NCBI GenBank assembly: GCA_033980235.1
Contig: CM067064.1
Location: 46,001-110,000, forward strand
DNA length: 64,000 bases
Origin: Diadema setosum
Lineage: Eukaryota; Echinodermata; Echinoidea; Diadematoida; Diadematidae
Direction: 5' to 3'
Under the pieces are notes generated by a model that searched no databases, was not told the DNA's origin, and saw only the letters and a program-made list of their open reading frames with translations. The position numbers and the translations under genes were made by a program. Below are positions 1-11,973 of this stretch, one piece after another. The stretch's first letter is position 1. Every line of letters starts with the position of its first letter.

Positions 1-1300
1 ACCCCAAAAGATTCCTTGCTTTACATGATGGCATTACAATTCATCTGATGATACACACAGTCCTTTTACACAAATCAGGTGAATGAGTAGGCAAAATAGC
101 ATAAACAGGGATTAATTATTTTGCCGGTCAAGAGCGTGTTTACAAGCTACGTAGTACAAATTATGGCATAAGAAATGTTTGTTTCCAATTTTGCACGCAT
201 TCTGTCTTCCTTCATTGTGGGACTAGGTGTATGCATTGGCCTTCTTGGACAGCAGTTTAAAATGTAAGAGGGGTATACAGTAATGTAAGGACTCTGATAT
301 GCAAGAGTGCATGTAGCATGGCAGCACGAACTAAGGCGGCAAAATTTGTTTCAACCAAAACTTCCCTACCACCCACATGCTTTTAGAAGTAAAAGGGTAC
401 TATTGAAAAAGGAATTGGTCCATTCTTTTTGTTTGTTTTCAAGTGATGGCAGCACTTAGGAAGTAGACAAACGGTTACTACAATAAATCACATGAGACAA
501 GGGGCATTTTCAAGAAAATAATCACAATGGTCATAGAAAACTTTCAACCTAATATTCTCAGTAGCATGAAGTGTTCTGCCATTTGACGGCCAATATGTCA
601 CTGTATTCAACCATGTTTGTGTTGTGGCAAAGCTAGAAGCTATTAGTGTTTTCATTCACCTTTCTACCACATAACAAACTGGTTTCGGAGAATAAAGCAT
701 AACCTGTAAGCTAAAATGGCATTTTGAAAACATAAGTTATACAATCAGTCGACAATATGGTTGGTCATTGTGTTATGTCCACACTCACTAATTATCTACA
801 GCAAATGTGACTGGCAGACACAGTTTGGGTGTGAGGAATAAGGCTTTAAATAAGTGCAGTAAAATGACACATTGTTAGTTGATACCTTTTGACAATTAAA
901 CAACGGGATCCTCCATTCCATGTACTCAACACTGTCTCCAATGATACGTTACATATTCTTACTATCACATGGAGAAAAATTGTAAATACTGATACTCCAC
1001 ACAGCTTACCCGTGCAACCAAAGTATGGTTACAACGAAAATCATGCCACATGTAAACACAAGGCTGGCAATTAACTTCTCTGTGCTTGCTGTGCACACAC
1101 AAGACAAAGCTGTGAATCCACCGACTCAACAGTAATTTGACAGACTGGCTTTTGATGGTTGTCACAAAAGCCCTCACAAATATAACTACTCGTGAAGAAG
1201 ATCAAAAATTCTAGCCATCCATATGTAATATGGTTAAAAAGTTCAGCAATCACAAGAAACCTATTCTGATGGCAGGAAGAAGTTCTCTGTCTAAAGGTCA
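1..1300. other. 3' flank of UBE2S, no gene seen
   Basis: This AT-rich stretch lies downstream of the UBE2S stop codon on the minus strand and probably holds its 3' untranslated region and the intergenic DNA after it. The reading frames are short and overlapping, with no recognisable protein. No RNA gene was noticed. Confidence 0.5.
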
Positions 1301-1301
1301 T

Positions 1302-1437
1302 AGGGAGATACACCAGTATCCAAAGGTAATAGGGAGATACACCAGTGGTGGTAGGTAATAGGGAGATACACCAGTGGTGGTAGGTAATAGGGAGATACAC
1401 CAGTGTCCAAAGGTAGGGAGATACACCAGTGGTGGTA
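1302..1437. repeat. 29-bp tandem repeat, five copies
   Basis: Copies of agggagatacaccagt start at 1302, 1331, 1360, 1389 and 1415, giving periods of 29, 29, 29 and 26. Two spacer versions alternate (tatccaaaggtaat and ggtggtaggtaat). The array lies just beyond the UBE2S coding end, so it probably falls in its 3' untranslated region. It is likely variable in length between individuals. Confidence 0.95.
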
Positions 1438-1595
1438 GAGAAGACAAGGAGGGAATGTGTAGGGATTCTTGGCTACATGAAGTCACTCAATTGATTTTTT
1501 GTGCTTACAATGCAAGGATATGCTATGTATTTTTTCATTTACACACACTGTACAAAATTCTTCTTAAATATGTAAATCCATGAGTGGGGCATGCA

Positions 1596-1889
1596 TCATA
1601 ATCTCTTTAGTGTTCGCTTCTTGTCTTTTTTCTTCTTCTCTGTGAGAGCAACCTTCTTTTCTCCTGCATGCTTTTTAGCTGCCGGTCCATGTGAGTTAGC
1701 CCCTGATGTAGAAGGGTTGCAGTCTTCATTTTCCCGTGACTCTTTGGATGCTCGGTGGGGTTGTGCATGAATCTCTGTCATCATCTTAGCTCGGGCAAAG
1801 TAAGTGTCATACTGCTCCAGGAGGAGTTTGCCTGCTTCTTCATTCAATGCTGACTCAGGATTTGGATAGATTAGCAGGCATTTGATGGT
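1596..1889 (-). CDS. UBE2S: UBE2S coding exon 4 (last exon, C-terminal part)
   Basis: This exon encodes the end of the E2 fold and the C-terminal tail of ubiquitin-conjugating enzyme E2 S. In animals this enzyme extends Lys11-linked ubiquitin chains on substrates of the anaphase-promoting complex. The acceptor reads ctcctttgcag just before the codons for [20 protein letters not shown], which match the human protein almost residue for residue. The exon begins in phase 0, as needed after exon 3, and codes 97 residues before TGA at 1596-1598. After the UBC fold comes a low-complexity, poorly conserved linker. Then follow AKKHAGE and a lysine-rich run ending KRTLKRL. The human tail ends in LRRL and docks on the APC/C, so that contact looks conserved. 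I saw no canonical AATAAA on this strand downstream within the window. Confidence 0.96.
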   Translation of the reverse strand, partial: TIKCLLIYPNPESALNEEAGKLLLEQYDTYFARAKMMTEIHAQPHRASKESRENEDCNPSTSGANSHGPAAKKHAGEKKVALTEKKKKDKKRTLKRL

Positions 1890-2484
1890 CTGCAAAGGAG
1901 AGAATTAAGAATATACACATTACTATCTACTGTAATGTACATACATATGGTGTGCTACTAATGTTTATTTGTGTCTAATTGTCCTCATGACATTCATTGT
2001 TCTAGGGAGTAGTTGAAGAGTTTGAATGCAAATAAAACAGATAAATGCTATAACAATTCTTTTAACTCTTATCTTAACTATGGGGGTGGATTGGGGGGGG
2101 GGGGGGCTGGCTGATCCCCTTCATTCTTTTTAGGATAATTGCATTAACATGTCCTGTAATTTAATTATATATTTTTTTCTCTCTCGATTACTGTAGAAAG
2201 CATGACCTAGCCACTTGTTCAATAATTTTGATATTAAGTTGTTTTTGTTTTCAGATTTGTTGTTTTGGGTGAATATGATTTGAAGAGAAATTAATTAGAC
2301 ATGAGTTTTTTATTGCAGCGCAGTATTTATGTATAAAGCAGTTGCACTATAGATTATGATGTGACGTAAGGCACTGTGACGCAATTCATAGTTTGTAAGT
2401 GTGCAAAACAAAATATAACAAGGCAATTGCCAAAATGTGTCTCGCCCATTCGCGCAGAAGAAATTAATGTTTTTCTAGCTCCTG

Positions 2485-3023
2485 GAAGTTCATTGACCCC
2501 GCCTCTGAGCTTTGACCTTGTAGTTTCCTTCAACTTCCCAAGTGACATCTATCATCCAGGTTTGGTCACAAACAGACAAAGGGATCAGAATTTATGAGCC
2601 ATAATCAAAACATGCCATAAAAACTTAACATTGGGCACTAAAAGTTCATTGACCCCTGTCTGTGACCTTTGACCTTGTGGTGACCTTCAACTTCCAAAGG
2701 GACATCTACCATCCAAGTTTGGTCACAAATAGACATATATGGTACATCAAAATTTATGAGCCATAATCAAAACGCGCCGTAAAAACTTAACATTGGGCCC
2801 TGAAGTTCATTGACCCCTGCCTGTGACCTTTGACCTTGAGGTGACCTTCATGTTTGGTAAAATGTGTAACTTTGCATAACCACTCTTCTCTCCAAGTTTG
2901 ACTGAAATTGAAGTCGTCAGTAGAGAGTTATTCAAGTTTTTGTAGCGTCACGGACAGACGACGGACGGACTGATGCCGCGGGCAATCCCTTAGTCTCCCC
3001 GCACCTGCGGTGGGCTTGACAAA
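2485..3023. repeat. Dispersed element with 156-162-bp internal repeats, copy 1
   Basis: Three internal units start with aagttcattgacccc at about 2486, 2642 and 2804. Each carries the phrase gtgacctttgaccttg and then ttatgagccataatcaaaa. The 3' side ends in gacggacggactgatgccgc, cttagtctccccgcacctgc and gggcttgaca. The same element in opposite orientation lies at 56323-57620, so this is a dispersed family and not a local duplication. No protein or terminal inverted repeat was recognised. Confidence 0.9.
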
Positions 3024-3886
3024 AATGAATTGTTTTGTACTATGAATTACAAGTCCACAGAATAAAATAACTACTCCTGGGTCGGGTTTGTGAATAAAAA
3101 CAGTCTCTTTCTAAAATACTGTAAAAAACTATGTTTCTGGAATAAACATGTATTTAATACAAAAGTCAGTTTCATTATTGTAATTGTGGGTACCATGTCA
3201 TAACAGGGAAGAATTGGCCTTAGGTTTATTATCGCTCATTGCCAAAGTTTTGCAGCTACATGTATGACAGCAGTGTGCAAGTGCACATCTTAATAACAGG
3301 AGGTGGCACTATACAACACTAACCCAGGGGATGATGGTATTCCATGTCACAGCATGTTGAATCATGAATGTTTTACATTCTATAAAATTGCTACTATTGT
3401 AGCCCCAGTCGGAATACAAGAAACTACAAGAGTACAGTCAACCTCGCCTAAGTCGACATAATCGGGACTGAGCAAAACACGTTGACTTACATGAAAGTCG
3501 ACTTACGCTTAAGTTGACATTTTGTCGACTTATAAATGAAATTAATTTCCCATGAATAGAGTAAGATTTAATAGGATTGTGATACGGATCGCAATCCAAT
3601 TCTCACTCCATTTGCTGTCGAAACATGCCTACTGTCTCTTAGCAACGATGCTATTTTAGTTCATGCAACGATGCTATTTTAGTTCATGCAAAAAATCTTG
3701 TCCAGATACTCAGGTAAGGACACCTCACAATTGCCCAATCTCTAGAGAATTCTGAGAGAGCGGGATCGGAAACCTTGGCCCGTATCTAGAAGCTTTATGT
3801 TTTAAACTTTATTTGAAACTAGAAATGTCGCTATGGCGACTGATGCCTCCCCCATAATGCATGATTCTCCCAATAGGTGTATAGTA

Positions 3887-5679
3887 CAGTGAAACCCCGT
3901 TATAATGAGGTCCATGGGACCGGCGATATTACCTCGTTATAACCAGTACCTCGTTATAACCATACTCATCAAAAACAGAGAAAAACATAAGCATGACGTC
4001 ATATACCCATCAATGAAACTTAAGAACATATCCTTTGCGTTGTTATTACACAATTATTGAGCGTTATTATTGAGAGAATAAAGGGAAATTATTTGTGAAT
4101 TAGACGAAGAAATAGGGGTTGAAATGATAAGTTAATTCTTTATTGTAATTCTTGTTTTGCTAAGCTTTTTCTAATAAACACCAGCGCAAATGTTGTTTAC
4201 CGTAACTTGCTAGGTATTTTTACGCTGTTGGTGCCCAGCGGGAATGCGATGTTTTCATAAATCATTTCGGCTGTAATCTTGTACAATGTATGATCGTTGC
4301 GCCCAAATGGATAAAAAATGCGTTCTTTATTTTCTTCCGAAAATCTCTTCGCGTTTTGTACGACCGTTCTTGAAAAATATGCGACAGGATTGAATGTGGG
4401 AGGTTGTCATCCTTTTTACGCAATTCTGTACCTGGTAGACCATTCCGAAAGAAAGAAAAAAAATCACCATTGTGAAATGCAGTGTTAAAATTGTGATAAT
4501 GAACAAACCCAGATCTATTCAAACTAATAAATGCGTTTGTTTCTTTTTTTGATTTAGGTTAACATGCTTCATTCAACTTTTTTTACGCTACTGTCACCTG
4601 GCGAGATCGCGATGATTTCAAAGTAACATACGTGCGTTGTTTACCGCTAACTTGCGAGGTATTTTACGCTGTTGGTTCCCAGCGGGAATTCGATAATTTC
4701 ATGAATCATTTGGCTGTAATTTTATACAATGTATGATTGTTGCGCTCGAAGGGATTAAAAATGCGTTCTTTATTTTCTTCTGAAAATCTCTTCGCGTTTT
4801 GTACATCCGTTCTTGAACTGTTGAATGCATTTGTTTCTTTTTCCGAGCACAGATTAAGTAGGTTAACATGCGTTATTCAACTATTTTTACGCTATAATAC
4901 TGTCACCCGGCGAGATCGCGATGATTTCATTAATTATTTCGGCTTTAATCATAGACACTCATTTTTAAATTATCATTCGTTAAATGATTATGAACAAATC
5001 CAGATCTATTCAAACTAATACATGCGTTTGTTTCTTTTTTTCTGAACACAGATTAAGTAATTAGCTTAACATGCATTATTGAACTATTTGTACTCTACTG
5101 TCACCCGGCGGGATCGCGATGATTTCACTAATTATTTCTGCTTTGATCACACACTCATATTTAAATTATCATTTGTTAAATGATAATGAACAAATCCAGA
5201 TCTATTCAAACCAATAAATGCGTTTGTTTCTTTTTCTGAACACCGATTAAGTAGGTTAACATGCGTTACTCAACTATTTCAACGCTACTGTCACCCGGCG
5301 GGATCGGGGCGATGATTTTATCATTTCGGCATTAATCATCCAAACTCATATTTGCTCAAAACCAGCAAAAGAACTGGAAGTCGGAAGTAAAATTGGAAAG
5401 GATATAATGATGAGTTGCACACGCATTCCAGTTGTCCATTTTTTGTCACAATTGTCGCTACATGAAAAGTTTTTGAATGCGTTATCTATTTTTTTTTTTC
5501 TCGTTGCGCTGTGGTCTGACCTCGGTTATAACAAAATTCCTGTTAGAGCGAAGTAAATGTTCAGGCTGTAAAGTCATCCGCTTTATGTATTTGTATCATT
5601 TGTTTGGTTATAATGGAATTTTGATATAACGAAAGAAAACTCCTGGTCCTGAGGACTTCGTTATAACGGGAGTCCACTG
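3887..5679. mobile_element. Nested Tigger/pogo-like element (1.79 kb)
   Basis: The termini are CAGTGAAACCCCGTTATAAT and the complement ending TTATAACGGGAGTCCACTG, flanked by TA on both sides (3885-3886, 5680-5681). Subterminal tcgttataac motifs repeat. The core consists of diverged repeat units. The phrase gcgatgatttca with a following aattatttcggctt recurs at about 4246, 4608, 4690, 4917, 5116 and 5308. The last three are spaced 199 and 192 bases. There is no transposase. It sits wholly inside the element at 3435-7191, so it inserted later. Confidence 0.85.
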
Positions 5680-6095
5680 TATTTGTTTTGCTTAAATTTC
5701 TATTGCCATACTCTGAAAAAGAATTGTTCTCGGGCTGTGATTCGCAACAGTACTGCTATGCACGGCGCGGAACCGTCTGAAAAAAAGGAAAGTTTGTTAA
5801 TCTGAAAATGACATTTTATTTTCCGATTAACTAACCTTCGTAAAAATAAACATCATTCCATTGTCAGACAAATAAACTTTGGACTGAGATTCAAACCTTT
5901 GGCGTAGCGAACTGTAACAATTATTTGTTACCATTTCTTCATTGATATTTCGTGAAGCTGCTTGCATTTCAGTATTTTGAACCATGTAAATGTTGCGATG
6001 TCTTTCCCCGCTACTATGTTCGGTCACGGTGATAGTTCCGTTTGATATTTTAATTTTGCGTACAAATTTAAAAAAAAAAATAAAGCTCTTGCATT

Positions 6096-6510
6096 GATTT
6101 GTAGAGGTGCGTTTAATGTTTAGACGCAGTTTCTAGTTTCGTACCAAAAAAATCAAGTCTTTTCTGCAATGCTCTTGTGTATGAATACAGCATTAACTGT
6201 GCTTTGATGAACTTGCAATTGATTTTTAGAGTTGCGTTTAAATGCAGTTGAGTTTTAGCTTTGTACAATTTTATAGTTTTGTATGATTATCAAACACAAT
6301 TCTTGCAGCGTTGCACGTGATTTAATGGACTTACATTTGATTTTTAGAGTTGCGCTTAAACTTTAAATTTTCTTGTTTCTGATTCTGATTATCAAACGCA
6401 AGTCTTTTCAGCAACGCACTTGCGTTTAAATGCAAAGATGCGTGTGATGTGATGCATCTGCATTTGATTTTTTTAGTTGCATTTAACTAAACGCGAAGTT
6501 TCTAAAAATG
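6096..6510. repeat. Tandem repeat of about 123 bp inside the 3435-7191 element
   Basis: The phrase gatttttagagttgcgttta recurs in diverged form at 6096, 6221, 6339 and 6466 (spacings 125, 118, 127), each copy followed by T- and CAAA-rich sequence. It lies within the Tigger-like element and looks older than its flanking nested insertions. Confidence 0.75.
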
Positions 6511-6561
6511 GGCACAGGTTTCGAATCTCGCTACGAAATGATTCACGTTAGAATACATGTA

Positions 6562-6782
6562 CTGTATACGCTGTTATTTTCGTGAGGATTTAATTTTCGC
6601 TAATTTAGCGAAATGCAGTTGGATCGCGAATTTAACAACATGCGAAATTGTCGCCATGCGCTTTGTTAATAGAGCATTAACGTAAGCGTCGGCGTCGATT
6701 CGCGAAAACAACATCTCGCGAAAATGTCTATCGCCTCGTCATTCGCGAAAATATCTGTACGCGAAAATAACGGCGTATACAG
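6562..6782. mobile_element. 221-bp TA-flanked MITE, copy 1
   Basis: The ends are CTGTATACGCTGTTATTTTC and its complement ending ACGGCGTATACAG, with TA on each side. The interior is rich in ttcgcgaaa motifs. A copy of identical length lies at 22951-23171, and a shorter relative (CTGTACGAGCTG ends) at 41298-41475. Confidence 0.9.
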
Positions 6783-7339
6783 TATTTGGATTAATGATCT
6801 AGATGTACAAATTTGTGTGTTTAAAGAATAACGATCGAACCTCATTGCAAAACAACGGATGCATGGCACAAACGGTATCGTGCCGTACACTAGCGAATTA
6901 GCGAGTAGCAATACAGCGAATCGGAGCGGGAAAACATTTTTTTTTTCTTCAGAAAATGGCGATAACAATTTGAGCCAAAAATTGTGTCAACTTAGACGAG
7001 GGAATTAACACGTATTTCAGCTCAGTTGGCACTGAAAATCATGTCTACCTATGCGAGTTGTCCACTTATAAATGTCGACTAAGACGAGGAAATTTTCAAG
7101 GAATAACAAAGGCAAAAATCAGGACTTTATTATTGTGTCGACTTACGCGAGTTGCCGACTTATGAGATGTTGACTTAGGCGAGGTTTACTGTATGTATAG
7201 TTCACTTCCCAACCACTTCTTATAGTTCATGCATGCGATTACACTGCCTGTAGCTCGACTGATGCGATAACTATCTATACTTTCTGTTCCGATAATGCAA
7301 GCCCTGCACAGGCAAAAAACAAAACAAGAACAAAAACAA

Positions 7340-7510
7340 AAACAAGAGACCCGGAGGCTCACGCTCACCTGAGTATCACAAGTCCACCTTCCATGCATTC
7401 TTGCAGACTCTTATATCCTAAGAACATTGGAAACTTGGGAAGGGGCAGCTTCAACTCTATTACTAAACCAAGCCGGGCTTTTTGGCCTGTTCTATGGCCG
7501 GTGGGAGGGT
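7340..7510. repeat. Dispersed repeat fragment (gagacccggaggctcacgctc family)
   Basis: The piece at 7383-7434 (ccttccatgcattcttgcag and onward to gaacattggaaa) is present as the reverse complement at 63949-64000. The left edge gagacccggaggctcacgctc lies next to ctcacctgag, which also opens the copies at 57685 and 63527. The element is truncated at both copies. Confidence 0.7.
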
Positions 7511-8075
7511 TGATTCCATCCCCCCGCGATCTCGGCCGTCAATCGCGCAATCGCACTGAAAATTGGCACACACATTACTTGTTGCATAATCTACCAAACT
7601 ATAAAAGAAAAAATTCAATTTTTAATTTTTTATATTTCATATTAATATGCGTGAAATCATAAATTTTGCTCTAATTCAGAAAATAAAGCTAATGGCATCC
7701 TAATTTTTGGTGACATTATTCCTTGCAGCATTCCTAACAAATGTACTTGAAAAAAAAATCTGGTATCGAAGTTAATTTCTTATGTATTCCATTGTTTTAT
7801 TAATTTCCTTGTTTTTCAACCTTTGTTTTTTCCGTTTTTTCCACAAAACATACTACAGAACCTATATACCTAAAATCACAACCTCCATTTACTTGAACCT
7901 TCCTTGGTAAATTTTGTAAATGAATAAAACAAAATACTAATATTGCATATCCTTACTCCTTCTACCAAGGCATTTAGTTTTTCATTAATATACAATGTAC
8001 ACTCTTTATCTAGAAATTGTTTGAAAGGTATCAGTCCATAATGGCCAGGAGGAGGAAGAGATTGATGTTATATAC
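7511..8075. other. AT-rich part of UBE2S intron 3
   Basis: Very AT-rich DNA between a repeat and UBE2S exon 3. I see no gene, RNA or repeat structure in it beyond poly-A and poly-T runs. Confidence 0.5.
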
Positions 8076-8266
8076 CAACAAAAGATGCTTGATTCCAAGG
8101 TCTGCTTTCCAGTCCCGCTTCAGGGTGTTGACACAGATCTCACCATTGCTTGCTACGTTGGGATGGAACACTTTGGTAAGAAAGAACCCTTTGGGAGGTG
8201 CCTTAGGAAAATCTTTGCCAAGAACGAGCTTTACCCGGAACTGTCCTGCTGCATAGGGTGTTCCAG
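8076..8266 (-). CDS. UBE2S: UBE2S coding exon 3 (catalytic core)
   Basis: This 191-base exon completes 64 codons with the single base left over from exon 2. It encodes the heart of the UBC fold: a GTPYAAG strand, the LGKDFP and PPKG turns, the HPN motif, and NGEIC with the thioester cysteine. Counting from the proposed start, that cysteine is residue 100, against Cys95 in human. The five-residue shift equals the longer N-terminus. The exon ends at GIKHLLL. The acceptor is ttcatgcag at its start and the donor is GTATAT at 8075-8070. Divergence from the human protein is conservative throughout, and no frame break is present. This is an active, selected gene and not a retrocopy, since introns interrupt it at regular phases. 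Confidence 0.96.
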
Positions 8267-8364
8267 CTGCATGAAGTAAATACACATTTAATAAGAATAT
8301 TGCTGAATATTCAGTCAACTCTCCTTCCAAGAAATTTAAACTATGTACAGTCAATCTTGCTTAA

Positions 8365-8922
8365 AGGACAAGTTCACCTTCATAAACATAAGGATTGAGA
8401 GAATGTAGCAATATTAGTAGAACACATCATTGAAAGTTTGAGGAAAATCGGACAATCCGTTCAAAAGTTATGAATTTTTGAAGTTTTTGTGCAGTAACTG
8501 CTGGATGAGAAGACTACTGCAGTGTATGGATAACTTTAGATGTCACATGCGTACAACAATATTAGGAAAATATAAAGAGAATTTCACAAAATTTCATCTT
8601 TTGAAAAAAGTACACATCCCCTTGACATATGTTATGGGTAATATTATTCCCCCTGCCTTTGGAAAGAGGCAAGTCAAATGCTTTTTTATTATGCAAAAAA
8701 AGTGAAAATATGTTGAATTTTCTTTATATTTTCTTTACACTGTTGTACGCATATGACTCACAAGCTGTAGTAGTCTCCTCATTCAGCAGTTCCAACACAA
8801 AATTTTTTAAAATTCATAACTTTTGCATCAATTGTCCAATTTTCCTCAAACTTTCATTGATGTGTTGTACTAATATTGCTGCATTCTCTCACTCCTTATG
8901 TTTATGAAGGTGAACTTGTCCT
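8365..8922. mobile_element. TTAA-flanked fold-back element, 558 bp (family 1, copy 1)
   Basis: TTAA lies on both sides (8361-8364, 8923-8926). The ends are AGGACAAGTTCACCTTCATA and its complement. Arms of about 220 bases pair closely, including acacatcattgaaagtttga against its complement near 8850. TTAA target duplications are typical of piggyBac elements, and no transposase is present. The relative at 20444-21002 is 559 bp long. Confidence 0.9.
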
Positions 8923-9046
8923 TTAAGTTGACCTCGCATTATAAGTGAATAATTGCCTAAGCCAAAGGTCCTTACAAGTCCTCTTTATATTCTTTTGATC
9001 CAAGTCAAATTTTCTCTTAGTCAGAGATATTTCTTCAGTCCTAATA

Positions 9047-9513
9047 AGGTGGGTCTTCATCAGCTCAAGCTTGAAGAATAGCGCATTTATGGGGGATCAG
9101 AGAAATACGCCCAAAGTCAGCTGAAATGTGCAATCACGTCTTTACCAGCTCCAGCTTCAGGCACGGTCGGGTTTATAGGCTCGATGCTGGCGCACACGCA
9201 CTTAAATGAATGGTACCGGTGCGAACACACTCCAGCCCAACTGCCTAGTACGTTCCTGCGTGGTGCGCAACGCATGCAGTGCCAATGTTTAAGCTCAAGC
9301 TGATGAAGACATGTGAAGATTGGCACGCTATTTTGCAAATCAGCTGGCTATTCTGCAAATAAGTCCAAGATTTCGGTAGTTTATTTTCCGATCGGAATAG
9401 AGCGCTATTTCGGTCTTCATTGCAAAATTAGCGGGCTATTTTCTGATCTGGCTAATTCTTTGTATTAGAAATAGCGGGCTTTTCTTCAAGCTCGAGCTGA
9501 TGAAGACCCACCT
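9047..9513. mobile_element. 467-bp TIR element (AGGTGGGTCTTCATCAGC ends)
   Basis: The left end AGGTGGGTCTTCATCAGCTC is complementary to the right end GAGCTGATGAAGACCCACCT. The interior has repeated agcgggctatt and atagcgcgc-like motifs. A related pair of termini occurs at 58444-59302 (GGCGTGTCTTCATCAGC). Confidence 0.85.
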
Positions 9514-9553
9514 ACTGATTCACCTTTAATAGGCAAGGTTGACAGTCTGTAGT

Positions 9554-10270
9554 TATTCACAACTGACAAAGAAAAAAAATCCAATAATAACTTGAACAAC
9601 TTTAATTATCAAATCATCAGGCCAAACACATATTGCTGAGATGAAGTATACAGATATGGACTGCTTTTGCCCCTTGTCATCTCAACTTTGTACATGTAAG
9701 ACCTGAGGAGCCTATCTGCTTTGTATCCAGGCCAGAATTAAAAGAAATGTTTACTAGTACACTGTACATTAGGTAGCAGGTTCACAGATTAGACAGTCAT
9801 ATAGACGTTTGTCTATCTATACACAATTTGTACATTTTTGTGTAGTGAACCAAGTTTTAAGAGTTTGCTGATTGAACCAAGATGATAGTGTCAGTCCTGC
9901 ATTTTCCTCAGCATGTAAACCTATAGCAAAACGATTCCTTTGTAATGAGCTTGGTTGTACAGAGATTCCAGTTAAAATAATGACATTTTTGTGCATCATA
10001 ATACTACAGCTGTAAAGGTGGAAATTTCACGGTAAGCAATTTTTTTGCACATTTCACGCAACTAGAAGCTAGCACAAAAATAAAAGCACACAAATATTTT
10101 TACATGCCATACGTTCCAGGAATGGGTGTCTAATTCCGTGGAGTTAAAAACATGCAAAATTCATCTTACAGCTGAGCGCGAAAAATGACATACTGTACAC
10201 ACTGTGCAAATATCAACTTTTACATCAATTCTCTTTCCCTTTCTGCAGCTGCACTGAACACTTGGACATA
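9554..10270. other. Intron DNA without recognised features
   Basis: AT-rich sequence within UBE2S intron 2. I see no gene, RNA or clear repeat here. Confidence 0.45.
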
Positions 10271-10599
10271 TTGGCCCGAATTCACGAAGGTGGTACAAAT
10301 GAAACCATGGTTTAAACCATGGACAAAAACCATGGAGTGCCAAGTGTTGCATGGAATATTTCGTTACGAAATCAGTCATTTCGTCGATGAAATTATCATT
10401 TTGCAAAGAAATGACAACATTTTGTAACTAAATGAACATTTCGTCCACAATATGATAATTTCGTTACGAAACAGTCATTTTGTCGACGAAATGACCAATT
10501 TAGTAACGAAATATTCCGTGTGACACTTGGCCCTCCATGGTTTTTGTCCATGGTTTAAACCATGGTTTTATTTGTACCGCCATCGTGAATTCGGGCCAA
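10271..10599. mobile_element. 329-bp near-perfect palindromic MITE
   Basis: The left end TTGGCCCGAATTCACGAAGG is matched by its complement at the right end. The arms contain aaaccatggtttaaaccatgg, itself self-complementary, and repeated atttcgt and acgaaat words through the centre. The whole element folds back on itself. No clear target duplication was seen and it has no coding content. Confidence 0.9.
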
Positions 10600-11582
10600 T
10601 GTGTAATCAAGGAGGTTCAAGAGATGGAGTAACAACAATGTTATTCTCTTTGATCCCATGTTCGAAGACATTGCTCAAATATATTTGAAGCATGTGCCAA
10701 ACAGGATCTGCCACGCAGATACAAAGACAATTGACTTGTGTCTCATTGCATAATCACCAGCCACTTTCAAAGGGAGATATGTCTTTGTGATGGTAATTAC
10801 TTTTCACTATCCTATCTTATAAAAGGTAGGTGGTACAGACATGAGGATGCGCAAATAGAAATTGAGTAAAAAATGCTGAAATAAAGATGAAAATTACTCA
10901 ACTGGGCATATCCGGGCACTATCTATCAATAAAGAATTATACTTGAAAATTATTTCATATTAGTTTCATTTGTGGAAATTAAGCGGAAAAGTGATAAAAC
11001 CAGCTTTCCAGGATGGTACAGTTTTAAACATTTTTACATGATACAGCTCTGATTTACACTTTTGTGCAAATTTCTGGATGGCATTGACTTCTGTTTTACA
11101 TGCTTTATCATTAAGTGAAATTTCATTTCATTTGATAAATAAATAAGCAAAATATGGTCGACAAACATTATGATAACGTTCAAAATGAAACTTCAGATTG
11201 CTCTGCAAGACGACGGCGTCGAACGTCGATCATCAAAGGCACAAGTGCACCTGTGGAATTCTTTTGTACATCAATAGAAATCTGACAACTGTTTGAATAA
11301 TTACAGCCAGTTGGAACTCCATGTATAAAACCTCCTTGGTGTAATCAAAGTTCTTTCCTTGGTGCAGCACCCCAAAAATGACTGGCAATTGAAAATCAAC
11401 ACTTTTTAATAAGACAGTAAAATGCGTAAAATGCAAACAAGCACTCAATATATGTCCTTTGGAAACTTATTGCATGTGGTCTAAAAAGTAAAGCCAAGCT
11501 GTGATCTGGGATTAGGAACAAAACAAAAAAATCTGAAAGAATTAATAGTGTTTTTGTCTTGCACTATGATAGAAAGAGATAC
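10600..11582. other. Intron DNA with one shared 29-bp segment
   Basis: Mostly unremarkable AT-rich intron sequence. A segment near 11230 reads gatcatcaaaggcacaagtg and then cacctgtgg. It recurs with two changes near 52657, so at least part is an old dispersed repeat. Confidence 0.5.
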
Positions 11583-11733
11583 CTGGACCCTCAATACACG
11601 CATGTATATCAGTGATGTCTTCTTCACTGGGGTAAACCTTGATGCCCTCAGGTGGACTACAAGTCAAATCCTTGATCTCTTTGCTGATCTGACGAATGGT
11701 TTGGGGAGAGAAGTTTTCCACATTTGATGAGCT
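11583..11733 (-). CDS. UBE2S: UBE2S coding exon 2 (N-terminal helix and first strands)
   Basis: The exon opens after a pyrimidine-rich acceptor (ttctccctcatacccag) and encodes SSSNVENFSPQTIRQISKEI, then a PPEGIKVYPSEEDITD segment and IEGP. These align with the human N-terminus (SNVENLPP, PPDGIKVFPNEEDLTD, IEGP). It holds 50 whole codons plus one base. The donor is GTATCT at 11582-11577, giving a phase-1 junction that joins perfectly to exon 3. An in-frame methionine exists upstream at about 11796. However, the strong acceptor and the match of the family N-terminus to the exon edge argue that those codons are intronic. Confidence 0.94.
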
Positions 11734-11931
11734 CTGGGTATGAGGGAGAAATGATATCATTAAGAAAAGAGAGAAAAGATTACCGTAGTTGATCAATTTC
11801 CTCTTTTAGCATCGTTCCCATGCTGTTTATTGATATGATGGTGGAATCAGTAATAACTACATTGTACACAAATAACAATCTGACAACATGAGACAAGCAC
11901 AATATGGGTGACTTACTTGTACAATGTGGCT

Positions 11932-11932
<1 letters not shown>

Positions 11933-11972
<40 letters not shown>
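11933..11972. repeat. (TG)n microsatellite
   Basis: An uninterrupted run of TG dinucleotides of about 38 bases, followed by tgcatgtgtg. It lies in UBE2S intron 1 near exon 2. Confidence 0.97.

Positions 11973-11973
<1 letters not shown>

Larger units (their letters stand above)
3435..7191. mobile_element. Tigger/pogo-like non-autonomous DNA transposon (3.76 kb)
   Basis: The left end reads CAGTCAACCTCGCCTAAGTC and the right end is its near complement, ending GGCGAGGTTTACTG. Both are flanked by TA (3433-3434 and 7192-7193), the duplication used by the Tc1/mariner group. The form of the termini is that of Tigger/pogo elements. Further inside each end, motifs such as gtcgactta recur. There is no transposase reading frame. 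The interior is occupied by a nested TA element (3887-5679), a tandem repeat with 118-127-bp units (6096-6510) and a 221-bp element (6562-6782). Confidence 0.85.
8347..9553. mobile_element. Possible eroded Tigger-like element holding two later insertions
   Basis: The left edge is CAGTCAATCTTGC after TA. Near the right edge is GGCAAGGTTGACAG, the approximate complement (about 11 of 13 positions). The 558-bp TTAA element (8365-8922) and the 9047-9513 element both lie inside. When the TTAA element is removed, the left end continues into a gttgacctcgcattataagt segment, as in other Tigger-like termini here. The ends are too eroded to be sure. Confidence 0.4.

Noticed and set aside
1374..1583. Frame across the 29-bp tandem repeat
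   Set aside because: Repeats whose unit length is not a multiple of three can still stay open by chance. The text shows only the repeat.
8017..8279. Two plus-strand frames over UBE2S exon 3
   Set aside because: They are antisense shadows of the well-conserved exon.
11734..11796. In-frame methionines upstream of UBE2S exon 2 as an alternative start
   Set aside because: A strong acceptor with pyrimidine tract separates them from the conserved part, and known family members start close to SNVEN. They would only matter in an unspliced transcript.
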